Counted from the first letter of the stretch, positions 8,597 to 15,749 are shown. The stretch is DNA of 64,000 nucleotides from Streptomyces flavofungini (GCF_014650815.1 NZ_BMVR01000005.1:621332-685331), one strand, 5' to 3'. The notes: generated by a model from the sequence alone, not told the origin. A program made the numbers and translations.

Positions 8597-8827
8597 ATGC
8601 CCGGAACCGACCTGTACAGCCTGCCCATCGACGGAGCCAAGTTCCTCAAGGCGTGCGGGGGCAGCACGCATCCGGACGGCGAGTCCTGCGCCACGCTGGC
8701 GAAGATCGGCCCCGACGTGTGGGCGCTGGGAGACAGTAAGCGGCCCGGTGCGGCGCCGCTGAGGTTCACCACCGCCGAACTGAGCGCGGCCGGTATCGAC
8801 CCGGCCCGCTTCACCGTCTCGGCCTGA
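8597..8827 (+). CDS. DUF397-like protein
   Basis: A 76-residue protein whose second half (VWALGDSKRPGAAPLRFTTAEL) matches the DUF397 pattern of an xxVRDSK-type strand followed by an L-x-F-x-x-x-E/W helix start. DUF397 proteins pair with XRE/DUF5753 regulators in Streptomyces, and such a regulator is encoded at 6486-7334. It has a good AGGAAGG ribosome-binding site seven bases before the ATG. The N-terminal half differs from the usual WRKSSYS motif, so it is a divergent member. Confidence 0.7.
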   Translation: MPGTDLYSLPIDGAKFLKACGGSTHPDGESCATLAKIGPDVWALGDSKRPGAAPLRFTTAELSAAGIDPARFTVSA

Positions 8828-8922
8828 CGGCCATTCCTGGTGTCCTCCGGCCCTGTCTCGATCCCCCGAGAGACGGGGCCGGTTGGGCGCTCCTCTGCTT
8901 CCTGCACTGAACGGGACGACAG

Positions 8923-9420
8923 TTGCACCACCACGGCTACCTGTGGACCGGCTCCAAGCAACGGTTCGACGACGAGGCGCTGAGACGGCCCCCGCACCTT
9001 GATCCACCCCCGGCAGACGGCAAGCCGGAACTGATCCAGCGGCACAGGGAAGTGAAGGCGGAGTTCCCCGTCGTGGACCTCCCGCCGCTCGAAACGGCGT
9101 ACTGGCTGATCAAGCCAGCGAAGCTGATCCGAGGCACCTGGGAAGAGCCGAAGGAAGCGGCCCAATGGCTCGGGGAACGGCTTGCCGAGTACGCACCCCG
9201 ATTCGCCTCCGAGTCGGACCGCGATAGTACGCGGTTGGCGCTACTGGTCAACTCCGCTGCCGAACGGCTTGGTTGGGGCGGGGACGTGTCCCACGGCTTC
9301 TACCTCGAACACCCCTCGTTCCTGTCGCTGGCCCTGGTGTGTTGCTCCCCGAATCGCGCCATGCCGGACCTTCCCTGCCCGACGACCGGACGCCTGACGA
9401 GGGGGAGCACGCAACGATGA
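8923..9420 (+). CDS. Hypothetical protein, 165 residues
   Basis: Begins at a TTG (8923) preceded by GGGACGAC and ends by overlapping the next gene by four bases (ATGA). The protein has a histidine-rich start (MHHHGYLW), a Trp-rich central helix region (KLIRGTWEEPKEAAQWLGERL) and a GFYLEHPSFLSLALVCC stretch near the end. No known domain is recognised. Translational coupling to the DUF7848-like gene suggests a shared role. Confidence 0.6.
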   Translation: MHHHGYLWTGSKQRFDDEALRRPPHLDPPPADGKPELIQRHREVKAEFPVVDLPPLETAYWLIKPAKLIRGTWEEPKEAAQWLGERLAEYAPRFASESDRDSTRLALLVNSAAERLGWGGDVSHGFYLEHPSFLSLALVCCSPNRAMPDLPCPTTGRLTRGSTQR

Positions 9421-9638
9421 CCCGCTCAATCCTGCGGTACACGAAGCACCGGATCACACAGCACCCGGATACGGAAGTGACGTTCGAGGCCAAGTGCCTG
9501 ACGTGCGATTGGGAGGCCGAGCCTTCATCGGATGGTGCGACCGTCGACGTGGAGTGCATGAGCCACACCGGCCGGACCCAGCACGACCAATTCCGGCGCC
9601 TGTGCACATCGGTCGCCCTGGTGGAACGGGCTGAGTAG
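9417..9638 (+). CDS. DUF7848-like small cysteine protein
   Basis: A 73-residue protein with the pattern RYTKHRITQHPDTEVTFEAKC, then C-x2-C and later C-M-S-H-T-GRT, resembling a small family common in Streptomyces beside XRE regulators (recalled as DUF7848). The cysteine/histidine spacing suggests a metal-binding knuckle. The start overlaps the preceding stop. A strong terminator follows immediately. Confidence 0.65.
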   Translation: MTRSILRYTKHRITQHPDTEVTFEAKCLTCDWEAEPSSDGATVDVECMSHTGRTQHDQFRRLCTSVALVERAE

Positions 9639-9652
9639 AGCCGAAGCAACGA

Positions 9653-9685
9653 AACCGCCCCAGCCCGTTAAGGGCTGGGGCGGTT
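9653..9685. terminator. Bidirectional intrinsic terminator
   Basis: A 14-bp perfect stem (AACCGCCCCAGCCC) with loop GTTAA, followed by CTTTGGTTGGTT. It separates the plus-strand cassette from the converging replication gene. Confidence 0.9.
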
Positions 9686-9695
9686 CTTTGGTTGG

Positions 9696-11066
9696 TTAGA
9701 GGAGTGCTCGGAAGGGGTTGGCGTCGAGCGGTTCCGGGCGCTTCGGTTCGGGCGCGGGCTTCGGGGCCTGCGTGGGGGACAGGCGGTAGGCGTCCATCTG
9801 CACAACCGTGGCCCGGTTCTGCTCACGCTCTGGAGCGGCCGGCATCGGCTGCGGAGTCGGGTCCGGCGGCGGCGCGTGAACGGGAGTGTCACCGCGGAGC
9901 GTGAAAACGGTCTTCGGCCGACCGGTCTTCCCTTCCCGTTCCACGGTCACGGCGATTTCGGGGAGTGCCTTGACCTCTTCGGCGCTCGCTCCGACGTAGG
10001 GCAGTACCTGAGAGGACATTGCCCGACCGCCGTGGAGTTCGATCCGGGCGCGGACCTTGTCCGCGAGGCTGAGCGGCTGCCGCTTCACCTTCGGAGTGTC
10101 GGCCCCCCTATTGATCCGTACTGCGTCCTGGACGGAGCGGCGTACGAGAGTGAAGGCGGCTGTCAGGATCTCGTCCGTGATGGTCTCGGAGCACTCGGAG
10201 GCGGCGAGGCAGGCCGCGACCCTGAGCGTCTGCTCTGCGGTCCGCTCGATGAACACGGCCTGAGCTTCCGGAAGCGTCTCGCCCAGGATGCGGGCGTACC
10301 GGCGAACGGTCCGCCACAGCGGCCGGGCGTTCTCGGAGAGGGTGATCACGCGGGGGCGGGCGGTGGCCCATCCGTAAGCGTCGGACAGTTCGGAGCCATC
10401 CACCTTCGGCAGGCTCACGCGGTCGTCGTCGAGCATGGGCACGGAACCGAGCAGGAAGGGCAGGATGCGGTTGTACGAGCCTCCGGCCGCGTCGCTCTCG
10501 GAGACGTTCTTGATCCACTCCGTAGGCGTGATGTGGCAGTGCAGCACCAGGGCCGGAGACTCGACTACCTGAGCCTCTTCCTTCGTGGTGTTGCGTAGCG
10601 GCGCCCCGTCGAAGGCCGTCCTGAGCTTGGCCGTGAATGAAGCATCCCGCTTCACCCGTCGAAGCACCTCGCTCCACTCTTCCTCGCACACAAACGCCCT
10701 GACATCCCTGCCCTGTTCAGTCTCCGCCGTGGCCTCTTGCTGCTCCCACAGGTGGTTGACCAGGCTGGCCCCGGACGTGATCCCAGAAGTGGTGTGTGTT
10801 GCCAGGAAGCGGCCCAAGGACTTGTCCAGGACGTGAAGCGCCGCCCGCAGTGCGGTCCCCTTGCCCCTGCCGATACCAGCGACCAACGCACTCCAGACGA
10901 GCACGGGGCGAGCGTTGCCCCGGGACGACACCTTGACCGTGCCACCGATCGCGGCCGACCACATCGACAGGGCGGCCACATACACCCCAAGGGCATCCGC
11001 TTCCAGAAACGGAGCGATCTTGCGGACCGCGCGACCGATGGGACCGTACAGAACGGGGGTGTTCAT
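9696..11066 (-). CDS. DUF3987-type P-loop replication protein
   Basis: A 456-residue protein with a Walker A-like GIGRGKGT (residues 64-71), an acidic CEEEWSEVL segment that could act as Walker B, and ALVLHCHITPTEWIK further on, the order seen in DUF3987 proteins of integrative elements and phages. These are thought to be helicase/primase-type initiators. The C-terminus is proline-rich and probably disordered. I chose ATG 11066, preceded by GAGG, over the upstream frame extension. It follows the Lsr2-BRCT gene in the same direction. Confidence 0.7.
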   Translation of the reverse strand: MNTPVLYGPIGRAVRKIAPFLEADALGVYVAALSMWSAAIGGTVKVSSRGNARPVLVWSALVAGIGRGKGTALRAALHVLDKSLGRFLATHTTSGITSGASLVNHLWEQQEATAETEQGRDVRAFVCEEEWSEVLRRVKRDASFTAKLRTAFDGAPLRNTTKEEAQVVESPALVLHCHITPTEWIKNVSESDAAGGSYNRILPFLLGSVPMLDDDRVSLPKVDGSELSDAYGWATARPRVITLSENARPLWRTVRRYARILGETLPEAQAVFIERTAEQTLRVAACLAASECSETITDEILTAAFTLVRRSVQDAVRINRGADTPKVKRQPLSLADKVRARIELHGGRAMSSQVLPYVGASAEEVKALPEIAVTVEREGKTGRPKTVFTLRGDTPVHAPPPDPTPQPMPAAPEREQNRATVVQMDAYRLSPTQAPKPAPEPKRPEPLDANPFRALL

Positions 11067-11115
11067 GCTGCCTCTATCTCGAAAAGGGTTGCTTGGGTGG
11101 CCTCTGGCCGGTGCG

Positions 11116-11138
11116 GCCGGGCGCACTCAGCGCCCGGC
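11116..11138 (-). terminator. Weak hairpin between Lsr2-BRCT and replication genes
   Basis: A 9-bp stem (GCCGGGCGC) with loop ACTCA and no T-run. It may attenuate rather than end transcription. Confidence 0.35.
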
Positions 11139-11154
11139 ACGGTGGGGGCGACGC

Positions 11155-11907
11155 TCAGGCCGCTGCCGCTTTTCCCTCCGTCGCGTCCTGGTGAGCCAGT
11201 TCGTACGCGTGGCGGACCTGCATCGGGACACGGCCCTGCACGGGGAGGTTGGGCCAACCGTTCTCGCGGGCCCACGCCCGGATCACACGGTTACGCTCCC
11301 GATCGCTCATGCCCGACCGATCGACCTTGGCGGGCGCAGGAAGCGGGTCACCACCGACGAACTCACCAGCAAGGACGGCCGACTTGAAGCGGCCGGGGGA
11401 TCGCACGTCCATGCACGGGATGCCCCGCTCGGACGCATCGCGCAGCTTGGTCGCGTTCCGGCCTCCTCCCTCACCCAGGATGAGCAGGACAGTGGAGTCA
11501 TCGGCGCGGCCGACCACCTCATAGCCAGCGTTCCGCACGGCGTCACGGGCCGACTCCCAGTCATATCCGGGCACTTCCCCCGCCAACATCACGGAAGGCA
11601 TGGGCTCAGGCTCCGCCACTGCCTCGCTCACGTCCTCCGCATCGCACTCCGACTCGACAACGGGCGACGGCTCAGTCACGGGCACAGGCTCAACGACTGC
11701 CACCGGCTCAGGCTCGGCGGGGGCGCCCTCCGGCACCCCCAGGGCATCTACCAGGTACCGGCCGAAGGTGGCCGCGTGTTCCGTGCACAGGTCCCAGGTA
11801 CGGGGTCCCAGCGTGAGCGTGTCCGTGGCCTCTTGCTCGCTCCCGTCCCGCGCTATGTGGGCATCGCAAAGCGTCTTGAGGACGGGTACCAGGACAGTCT
11901 TACGCAT
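11155..11907 (-). CDS. Lsr2-like protein with inserted BRCT domain
   Basis: A 250-residue protein in three parts. Residues 1-57 resemble the Lsr2 N-terminal oligomerisation region. A Pro/Glu/Val linker (about 60-104) leads to a BRCT-like domain (about 106-178: MLAGEVPGYDWESARDAV, NAGYEVVG, LLILGEGGGRNATKL, GIPCMD). Residues 200-240 match the Lsr2 DNA-binding fold (IRAWARENGWPNLPVQGRVP). Lsr2 silences AT-rich foreign DNA by inserting an RGR loop into the minor groove; here the loop is QGR (224-226), the triplet used by H-NS. Possible roles are silencing of host or helper DNA, or loading of the replication protein encoded next to it. Confidence 0.75.
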   Translation of the reverse strand: MRKTVLVPVLKTLCDAHIARDGSEQEATDTLTLGPRTWDLCTEHAATFGRYLVDALGVPEGAPAEPEPVAVVEPVPVTEPSPVVESECDAEDVSEAVAEPEPMPSVMLAGEVPGYDWESARDAVRNAGYEVVGRADDSTVLLILGEGGGRNATKLRDASERGIPCMDVRSPGRFKSAVLAGEFVGGDPLPAPAKVDRSGMSDRERNRVIRAWARENGWPNLPVQGRVPMQVRHAYELAHQDATEGKAAAA

Positions 11908-12163
11908 GGCACGAATTCCTTAGATAGGACGGAACGGAGAAGTCTCAGTGGTGGCCGGAGTGAGTCTCTGACGGCCGCCGCATTCGCTGATGCGGTGCGA
12001 GATCAACCTTGCCGGTCTCCTATCACGGAACGGTAACGTGCAGATATCTAGATCATTACTCTCATGAATTAAATAACGGGGGTAATCCCTTGAATTGATT
12101 TCACAGGACCCACCGGGGGTGCCTTCCTCCGACCACGTTTGCCAATCAATTCCCCGTCACCGT
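11908..12163. promoter_or_regulatory. AT-rich intergenic region; candidate origin or Lsr2 target
   Basis: 256 bases without a gene, with an AT-rich core at about 12035-12105 that stands out in this genome. It holds an inverted pair GAATTGATT (12092-12100) and AATCAATTC (12144-12152), a direct repeat ACGGAACGG (11929-11937 and 12025-12033), and a hairpin CCGCAT-N6-ATGCGG (11978-11995). It lies ahead of the Lsr2-BRCT and replication genes, so it may combine their promoter with a replication origin. Confidence 0.5.
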
Positions 12164-12385
12164 TCAGTACAGTTCTCGGCCCTGCCGACACATGTAGCAC
12201 TTGTCGGCGTCGTGGCCCTCCACATCTATCCCGTCTGCGCGGTTCAGGAACCAGTACAGGTGAATGTCTCCCTCCACGTTGCAGAGGCCGCACTCATCAG
12301 ACCAGTTCACACGAGGGCACTCGACGCCCGGCGCATGCTCGGCAGGCTGGGCCTTCGTCCCGGCCTTGGCTGCTCGCCTGCTCAT
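12164..12385 (-). CDS. Small cysteine-rich hypothetical protein
   Basis: A 73-residue protein with cysteines spaced as ECPRVNWSDECGLCN and KCYMC, consistent with a small zinc-binding fold. Its ATG overlaps the stop of the TerS-like gene by four bases, so the two are translated together. No family recognised. Confidence 0.6.
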   Translation of the reverse strand: MSRRAAKAGTKAQPAEHAPGVECPRVNWSDECGLCNVEGDIHLYWFLNRADGIDVEGHDADKCYMCRQGRELY

Positions 12386-12723
12386 TCATCCCCCTCAAAG
12401 ACCCAGCCGAGCCGCTTCATCCCGTCAGCAGTGAGGCCAAGAGCCGTAGCCAGTTGCCGGTATTCCGTGAGGTGGTCTCGCGTCGCGGTGCCATCCAGAA
12501 TCTTGCCGTAATAGGTCAGTATTACGGCTACTGTGGGCACATAAGACTCATCCCACTTACCGGCCTGGGGCGACTCCCACCACTGGGCCCATTGATCTCG
12601 TTCAGCCCTGGTCCACTCCCGACCAGAAGGCAGTTTCGGAACAGGTAGCCCATGGTCGTTGGGAAGTACCTCCAGGCCCTTGTATCGAGAGTGCGGAGAA
12701 TTGGGGTTACGAATCTTGGGCAT
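12382..12723 (-). CDS. Terminase-small-subunit-like protein
   Basis: A 113-residue protein. The pattern W-T-x-A-E-R-D-Q-W-A-Q-W-W-E-SPQAGKWDES (about residues 37-60), followed by a helical stretch and the closing ATALGLTADGMKRLGW, matches small terminase subunits of actinophages, which choose the DNA to be packaged. There is no large subunit in the element, so it would have to work with a helper phage's motor, as satellite TerS proteins do. It sits next to the coat-protein gene, separated by a terminator. The identification rests on motif pattern only. Confidence 0.6.
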   Translation of the reverse strand: MPKIRNPNSPHSRYKGLEVLPNDHGLPVPKLPSGREWTRAERDQWAQWWESPQAGKWDESYVPTVAVILTYYGKILDGTATRDHLTEYRQLATALGLTADGMKRLGWVFEGDE

Positions 12724-12840
12724 AGAGGTGTCCTCCGGTTTGTGTCGCGGGGAGTCACGGCCGGCTCACCGGCTCGGACGACGGAGTGTGAACGGGAGCG
12801 CCCCGAGCCTGTGCCGAGGCTCGAAGCAAACAAAGGAAAG

Positions 12841-12871
12841 CGGGGCCTCCACCGTTTCAGCAGAGGCCCCG
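12841..12871 (-). terminator. Terminator after the coat-protein gene
   Basis: A CGGGGCCTC / GAGGCCCCG stem with a 13-base loop followed, on the minus strand, by GCTTTCC. It lies 35 bases past the coat-protein stop and limits read-through into the TerS-like gene. Confidence 0.7.
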
Positions 12872-12905
12872 GACCATTCCCTTCAGAAGCAACCCGTGAC
12901 GTGGG

Positions 12906-13811
12906 TCAGGCGAGCTTGAGGCCGACCGAGCGCCGCTCGTCGAGGACAGTCGAGCCCACGTAGGCGTCCATGATGGAGCGCTGGTTGAGGCTGTCGTCGT
13001 TGAAGGTCATCAGCCAGCGCATCGAGTAGCCCTGGTGCCCGGCCGAGGCGGAGAACTCACTCCGCACCACAGGCGGCGAGCAGACGGCCATGGCGAACGC
13101 CGAGCCGACGTAGGCAACGGCGGTCTTGTCTGCCAGAAACGGCGAGTAGACCACCGTGAAGCCGTACGCCTCGCCGATGATGCCGCCGCGCAGCGTCTCG
13201 TCCGAACCGGCCTGGGCCACCTGAGAGAAGTTGTCGTCCTTCAGCAGGACGTTCTTCACGTCCGGTGAGACGGCCAGCCAACGGCGGCCCGCCGTGCGGC
13301 TCTTGTCCAGGACCGTGCCCGCATCGATGATCGCGTGCCGGGGCTGGGTGGCCTTCATGGTGATCAGGCCCGAAGCGCCGTCGGCGGTGCGCTGGTTCAT
13401 CGTGTTGGCGATGTTCTGTTCCAGGTAGTCACCGACGCCCGCGGACTGGGGAAGCGTGATCTGCTGCTCGAAGGTGTAGAGGTCGAAGCGCATCTCCTTA
13501 TCGGTGATCTCCACCGCCGACAGGGCATGGTCGGTGATCTCCAGCTCGATGGTCGTGTCCTTGACCGGCTGCACCATGCTGTTCACCGAGCCGGTGAAGT
13601 TCCCAGCCTTCAGCACCTCCGGGCGGCGGATACGTACCGAGTCACCAACACCGCCCCGGAAATCTTCCTCGGCATCTCGGTGCACGGTGTGGGCCAGGCC
13701 CTTGGACCCCACCAGCATGTCAAGGGCCGTGACCGCAACAATCTTGGATATGGCGAAGCTGTTTTCAGACTGAACGGCTTCCTGGACGGTCATGGGCTTC
13801 TGATCGGTCAT
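12906..13811 (-). CDS. Major capsid protein, P22-coat-like (HK97 fold)
   Basis: A 301-residue protein. The N-terminal third (VHRDAEEDFRGGVGDSVRIR, then GNFTGSV) is the pattern of the P22 coat-protein family, with a long-helix region around YLEQNIANTMN and a C-terminal domain ending in VGLKLA. A very good CAGGAG site lies five bases before the ATG. It is flanked by its own control region and terminator, so it is an independently regulated unit, suggesting high late expression. No scaffold, protease or portal gene accompanies it. Encapsulin-like use is a less likely alternative. Confidence 0.72.
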   Translation of the reverse strand: MTDQKPMTVQEAVQSENSFAISKIVAVTALDMLVGSKGLAHTVHRDAEEDFRGGVGDSVRIRRPEVLKAGNFTGSVNSMVQPVKDTTIELEITDHALSAVEITDKEMRFDLYTFEQQITLPQSAGVGDYLEQNIANTMNQRTADGASGLITMKATQPRHAIIDAGTVLDKSRTAGRRWLAVSPDVKNVLLKDDNFSQVAQAGSDETLRGGIIGEAYGFTVVYSPFLADKTAVAYVGSAFAMAVCSPPVVRSEFSASAGHQGYSMRWLMTFNDDSLNQRSIMDAYVGSTVLDERRSVGLKLA

Positions 13812-14199
13812 AGTTACTCCTGAAGGTCAATGGTTTTGATTCGCAGAAACTCCGTAAGGTCCCTCACAAATGCCAGGGCTTCTAAGGCCCTGGCTTGTAG
13901 ACACTCTCTGTTCCCTCGCCCTAGTGGCTCGGGGGTACTTCCAAGAGGAAAACGTAAGAGAAGAAGGCTCCCCTACCCCCGTGAATTCAACTTCACGTGG
14001 CAGAGGAACCCTCTACGTCATCCCCTTGACTTCCAGGGAGGTGTCCGCAGAGTCGCATTCGAGCATCTTCACGAAATGCTCTGGACTTCTGAAAGGCCCC
14101 GGCCCACCACCGCGTCAGTGACTCATCGCCCAGTGAGTACCAACTCCAGAGAGCGCCATGGGTGGGATGCACTGCTCTCCACTATCTGAAAAAAACGGA
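13812..14199. promoter_or_regulatory. Coat-protein upstream region with palindromes
   Basis: About 390 bases with no convincing gene on either strand. It contains GAGCAT-N9-ATGCTC (14061-14081), CGTGAA-N6-TTCACG (13980-13997) and a hairpin GCCAGGGC-N7-GCCCTGGC (13872-13894) in the leader just ahead of the coat gene. TTCACG occurs in both of the first two. They are candidates for activator or repressor sites controlling coat expression. Confidence 0.45.
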
Positions 14200-14227
14200 C
14201 AGGCCCCCGGAGCGATCCGGGGGCCTG
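14200..14227 (-). terminator. Strong intrinsic terminator
   Basis: A 12-bp stem (CAGGCCCCCGGA) with loop GCGA, followed on the minus strand by TCCG and a run of seven T. It ends the 203-residue gene three bases after its stop. Confidence 0.92.
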
Positions 14228-14230
14228 ATG

Positions 14231-14842
14231 TCAGAAGGTGCGCACGAACGGTTCCAGCAACGGTCCGGGCGCCCGTACGCATGGGGCCGTTTCTCGCGGC
14301 TTGGCCGCCTCTGCCCAGGGCCGGGGGGAGCCGATCACGGGCAGCCGCTTCTTGCTGGTACGGCCATTCGACGTAGCAGTCCTGGGGGCTCGCTCGCGGG
14401 AGATCCATCGGGCCACCTCGCGCTTATCCTCATGCGTGGAGTACTCGATGTACGCGTGGTCATCCTCGGCCGGGGCCCGGTAGTCATCCCAGTAGTGAGC
14501 CCCCTGGGCAATGCTCAGTTCCACCTCCGCGCGCTGAGATGAACTGTGAGGGGTGCGCCACCAAGGGCGCTCCAATGCTTCATCACGTATGGATACCTCT
14601 TCCTCCGTAAGGCCCTCTTCAGAGTCAACTGGGGGTATGTTCCAAGGCTCGTACTGTTCGCCCTTAGCGGCCCGCTCGCGGCCTCGTGCGCGATTCTGGT
14701 TCTGTCGTTTCGTCCCGCACATTGAATGCTCAGGGTTGGTCACGGGGTTGCGCCCCCGCTTCCCCCTCGGCCGGTCGTATGTCCAAGGCTCTCCGCACCA
14801 CCCGCAAACCAAATCAACGCGCTTTGTCGCTACCGCCGCCAT
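14231..14842 (-). CDS. Hypothetical protein with four-cysteine motif
   Basis: A 203-residue basic protein. CGWCGEPW and, about 30 residues later, MCGTKRQNQNRARGRERA look like a treble-clef or zinc-ribbon domain followed by a basic helix. The middle is acidic and Trp/Tyr-rich, and the tail is basic. ATG 14842 is chosen because GGGGA precedes it and the longer frame would run through the excisionase gene. The metal motif suggests nucleic-acid binding; no specific function can be assigned. Confidence 0.6.
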   Translation of the reverse strand: MAAVATKRVDLVCGWCGEPWTYDRPRGKRGRNPVTNPEHSMCGTKRQNQNRARGRERAAKGEQYEPWNIPPVDSEEGLTEEEVSIRDEALERPWWRTPHSSSQRAEVELSIAQGAHYWDDYRAPAEDDHAYIEYSTHEDKREVARWISRERAPRTATSNGRTSKKRLPVIGSPRPWAEAAKPRETAPCVRAPGPLLEPFVRTF

Positions 14843-14868
14843 GCCGTCCCCATCCTGGAAAACAAAAA

Positions 14869-14889
14869 GCCCCCGGTTGCCTCGGGGGC
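14869..14889 (-). terminator. Terminator after excisionase gene
   Basis: A GCCCCCG / CGGGGGC stem followed on the minus strand by TTTTTG. It is placed between the excisionase stop and the start of the 203-residue gene. Confidence 0.75.
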
Positions 14890-14906
14890 GTCGTTCGTCG
14901 TGCCGT

Positions 14907-15071
14907 TCAGTTCTGCTGATCGAGCCACTTCTCCAGATCCCTTGGGCGGCACCGGAGAGACTGGCCGACCCTTCGGAACGGGATCTCCTCGCGCTTCCAG
15001 TTGTCATACACCCACGAGCGAGGTTTGCTCAGAAACTCGGCAACGTCATTAACCGTCATCAGCTTGGTCAC
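14907..15071 (-). CDS. Excisionase-like small HTH protein
   Basis: A 54-residue protein with a winged-helix layout typical of actinobacterial excisionases: MTVNDVAEFLSKPRSWVYDN, then WKREEIPFRRVGQSLRCRP and DLEKWLDQQN. It should bend the element's ends and steer the integrase towards excision. GTG 15071 is used, with GGAGAG just ahead; ATG 15059 is an alternative. Its ribosome-binding site lies directly behind a terminator hairpin (15090-15119), so expression may depend on read-through. Confidence 0.82.
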   Translation of the reverse strand: MTKLMTVNDVAEFLSKPRSWVYDNWKREEIPFRRVGQSLRCRPRDLEKWLDQQN

Positions 15072-15089
15072 ATACTCTCCAGGGAAAAG

Positions 15090-15119
15090 GACAGCCCCCG
15101 AGTAGCCTCGGGGGCTGTC
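15090..15119 (-). terminator. Terminator/attenuator ahead of excisionase gene
   Basis: A 13-bp perfect stem (GACAGCCCCCGAG) with a four-base loop, followed on the minus strand by CTTTTCCC and at once by the excisionase ribosome-binding site. It ends the regulator gene and may set a low basal level of excisionase. Confidence 0.85.
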
Positions 15120-15150
15120 GAAATATGAAGTTGTGGTTCCCGCGTCGGCG

Positions 15151-15693
15151 CTAACTCTCCGCGCCGCTCATCGCATCCAGCACGGCCTGGGACTTGTCGG
15201 TCAGCTCTCCTCCGGCCTTGCCGGCGAGCGTGCTCAAGTACCCCTCCCGACGCGCCCGCTTCAAGTGGTCCTTGACTGTCTCGGGGCGGCGGCCAATCAG
15301 TCGAGCCAGCCAGGGAACGGGGGCAGGGGCACCGATGTCGGCCATGGCCTTGTAGGTGAAAGCGAGTGTGGCCAAGTAGCGCTCGGACACGCCCTCCTCG
15401 GCCAGGAGGCGACCGGCAGTCTCCCCTGTCGTTTCGAGTTGCTGCGTTACGTCCTCCAGCGTGCGCTGCATCTCTGGCGCCTTCTTCGCCAGATTCAGGG
15501 CCGCAGCGATATCGAGCCTGCGGAGAACGGTGGTGGAGATCCCGCGTGCCACGTCACGAGCAGGCGCGTCTTCCGCCTGCTCGACGGTGATCCGCTGCGG
15601 CCCGCCCGTTACGGGACCGGTCGGCCACCACATGCGGACCACCCACGCCCCCTGTTGCTGGGTGATCTCGAATCCGCTCTCATCTGCTCGCAT
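15151..15693 (-). CDS. Putative HTH regulator, divergent from integrase
   Basis: A 180-residue protein. The N-terminal 60 residues are beta-rich; a helical middle follows (LDIAAALNLAKKAPEMQRTLEDVTQQL). The C-terminus, VPWLARLIGRRPETVKDHLKRARREGYLS, is a helix-turn-helix-like segment. It reads away from the integrase across a region of paired operators, the usual position of an element repressor controlling integration. No clear ribosome-binding site precedes ATG 15693, so translation may be leaderless. The family is not identified with certainty. Confidence 0.6.
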   Translation of the reverse strand: MRADESGFEITQQQGAWVVRMWWPTGPVTGGPQRITVEQAEDAPARDVARGISTTVLRRLDIAAALNLAKKAPEMQRTLEDVTQQLETTGETAGRLLAEEGVSERYLATLAFTYKAMADIGAPAPVPWLARLIGRRPETVKDHLKRARREGYLSTLAGKAGGELTDKSQAVLDAMSGAES

Positions 15694-15706
15694 AGCACCA
15701 GACTAC

Positions 15707-15749
15707 ACCACCCTGGGTGGTCCACCCTGTGTTGACAACCCAGGGTGGT
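15707..15749. promoter_or_regulatory. Integrase promoter with paired operators
   Basis: ACCACCCTGGGT (15707-15718) and its exact complement ACCCAGGGTGGT (15738-15749) flank a consensus -35 box TTGACA (15732-15737) for the plus strand. A further partial copy (CCACCCTG) lies at 15722-15729. A repressor bound here would block the integrase promoter and could control the divergent HTH gene. Confidence 0.65.

Noticed and set aside
13830..14189. Possible 119-residue plus-strand gene in the coat upstream region
   Set aside because: No ribosome-binding site, no recognisable pattern, and it runs through palindromes and hairpins that look regulatory.
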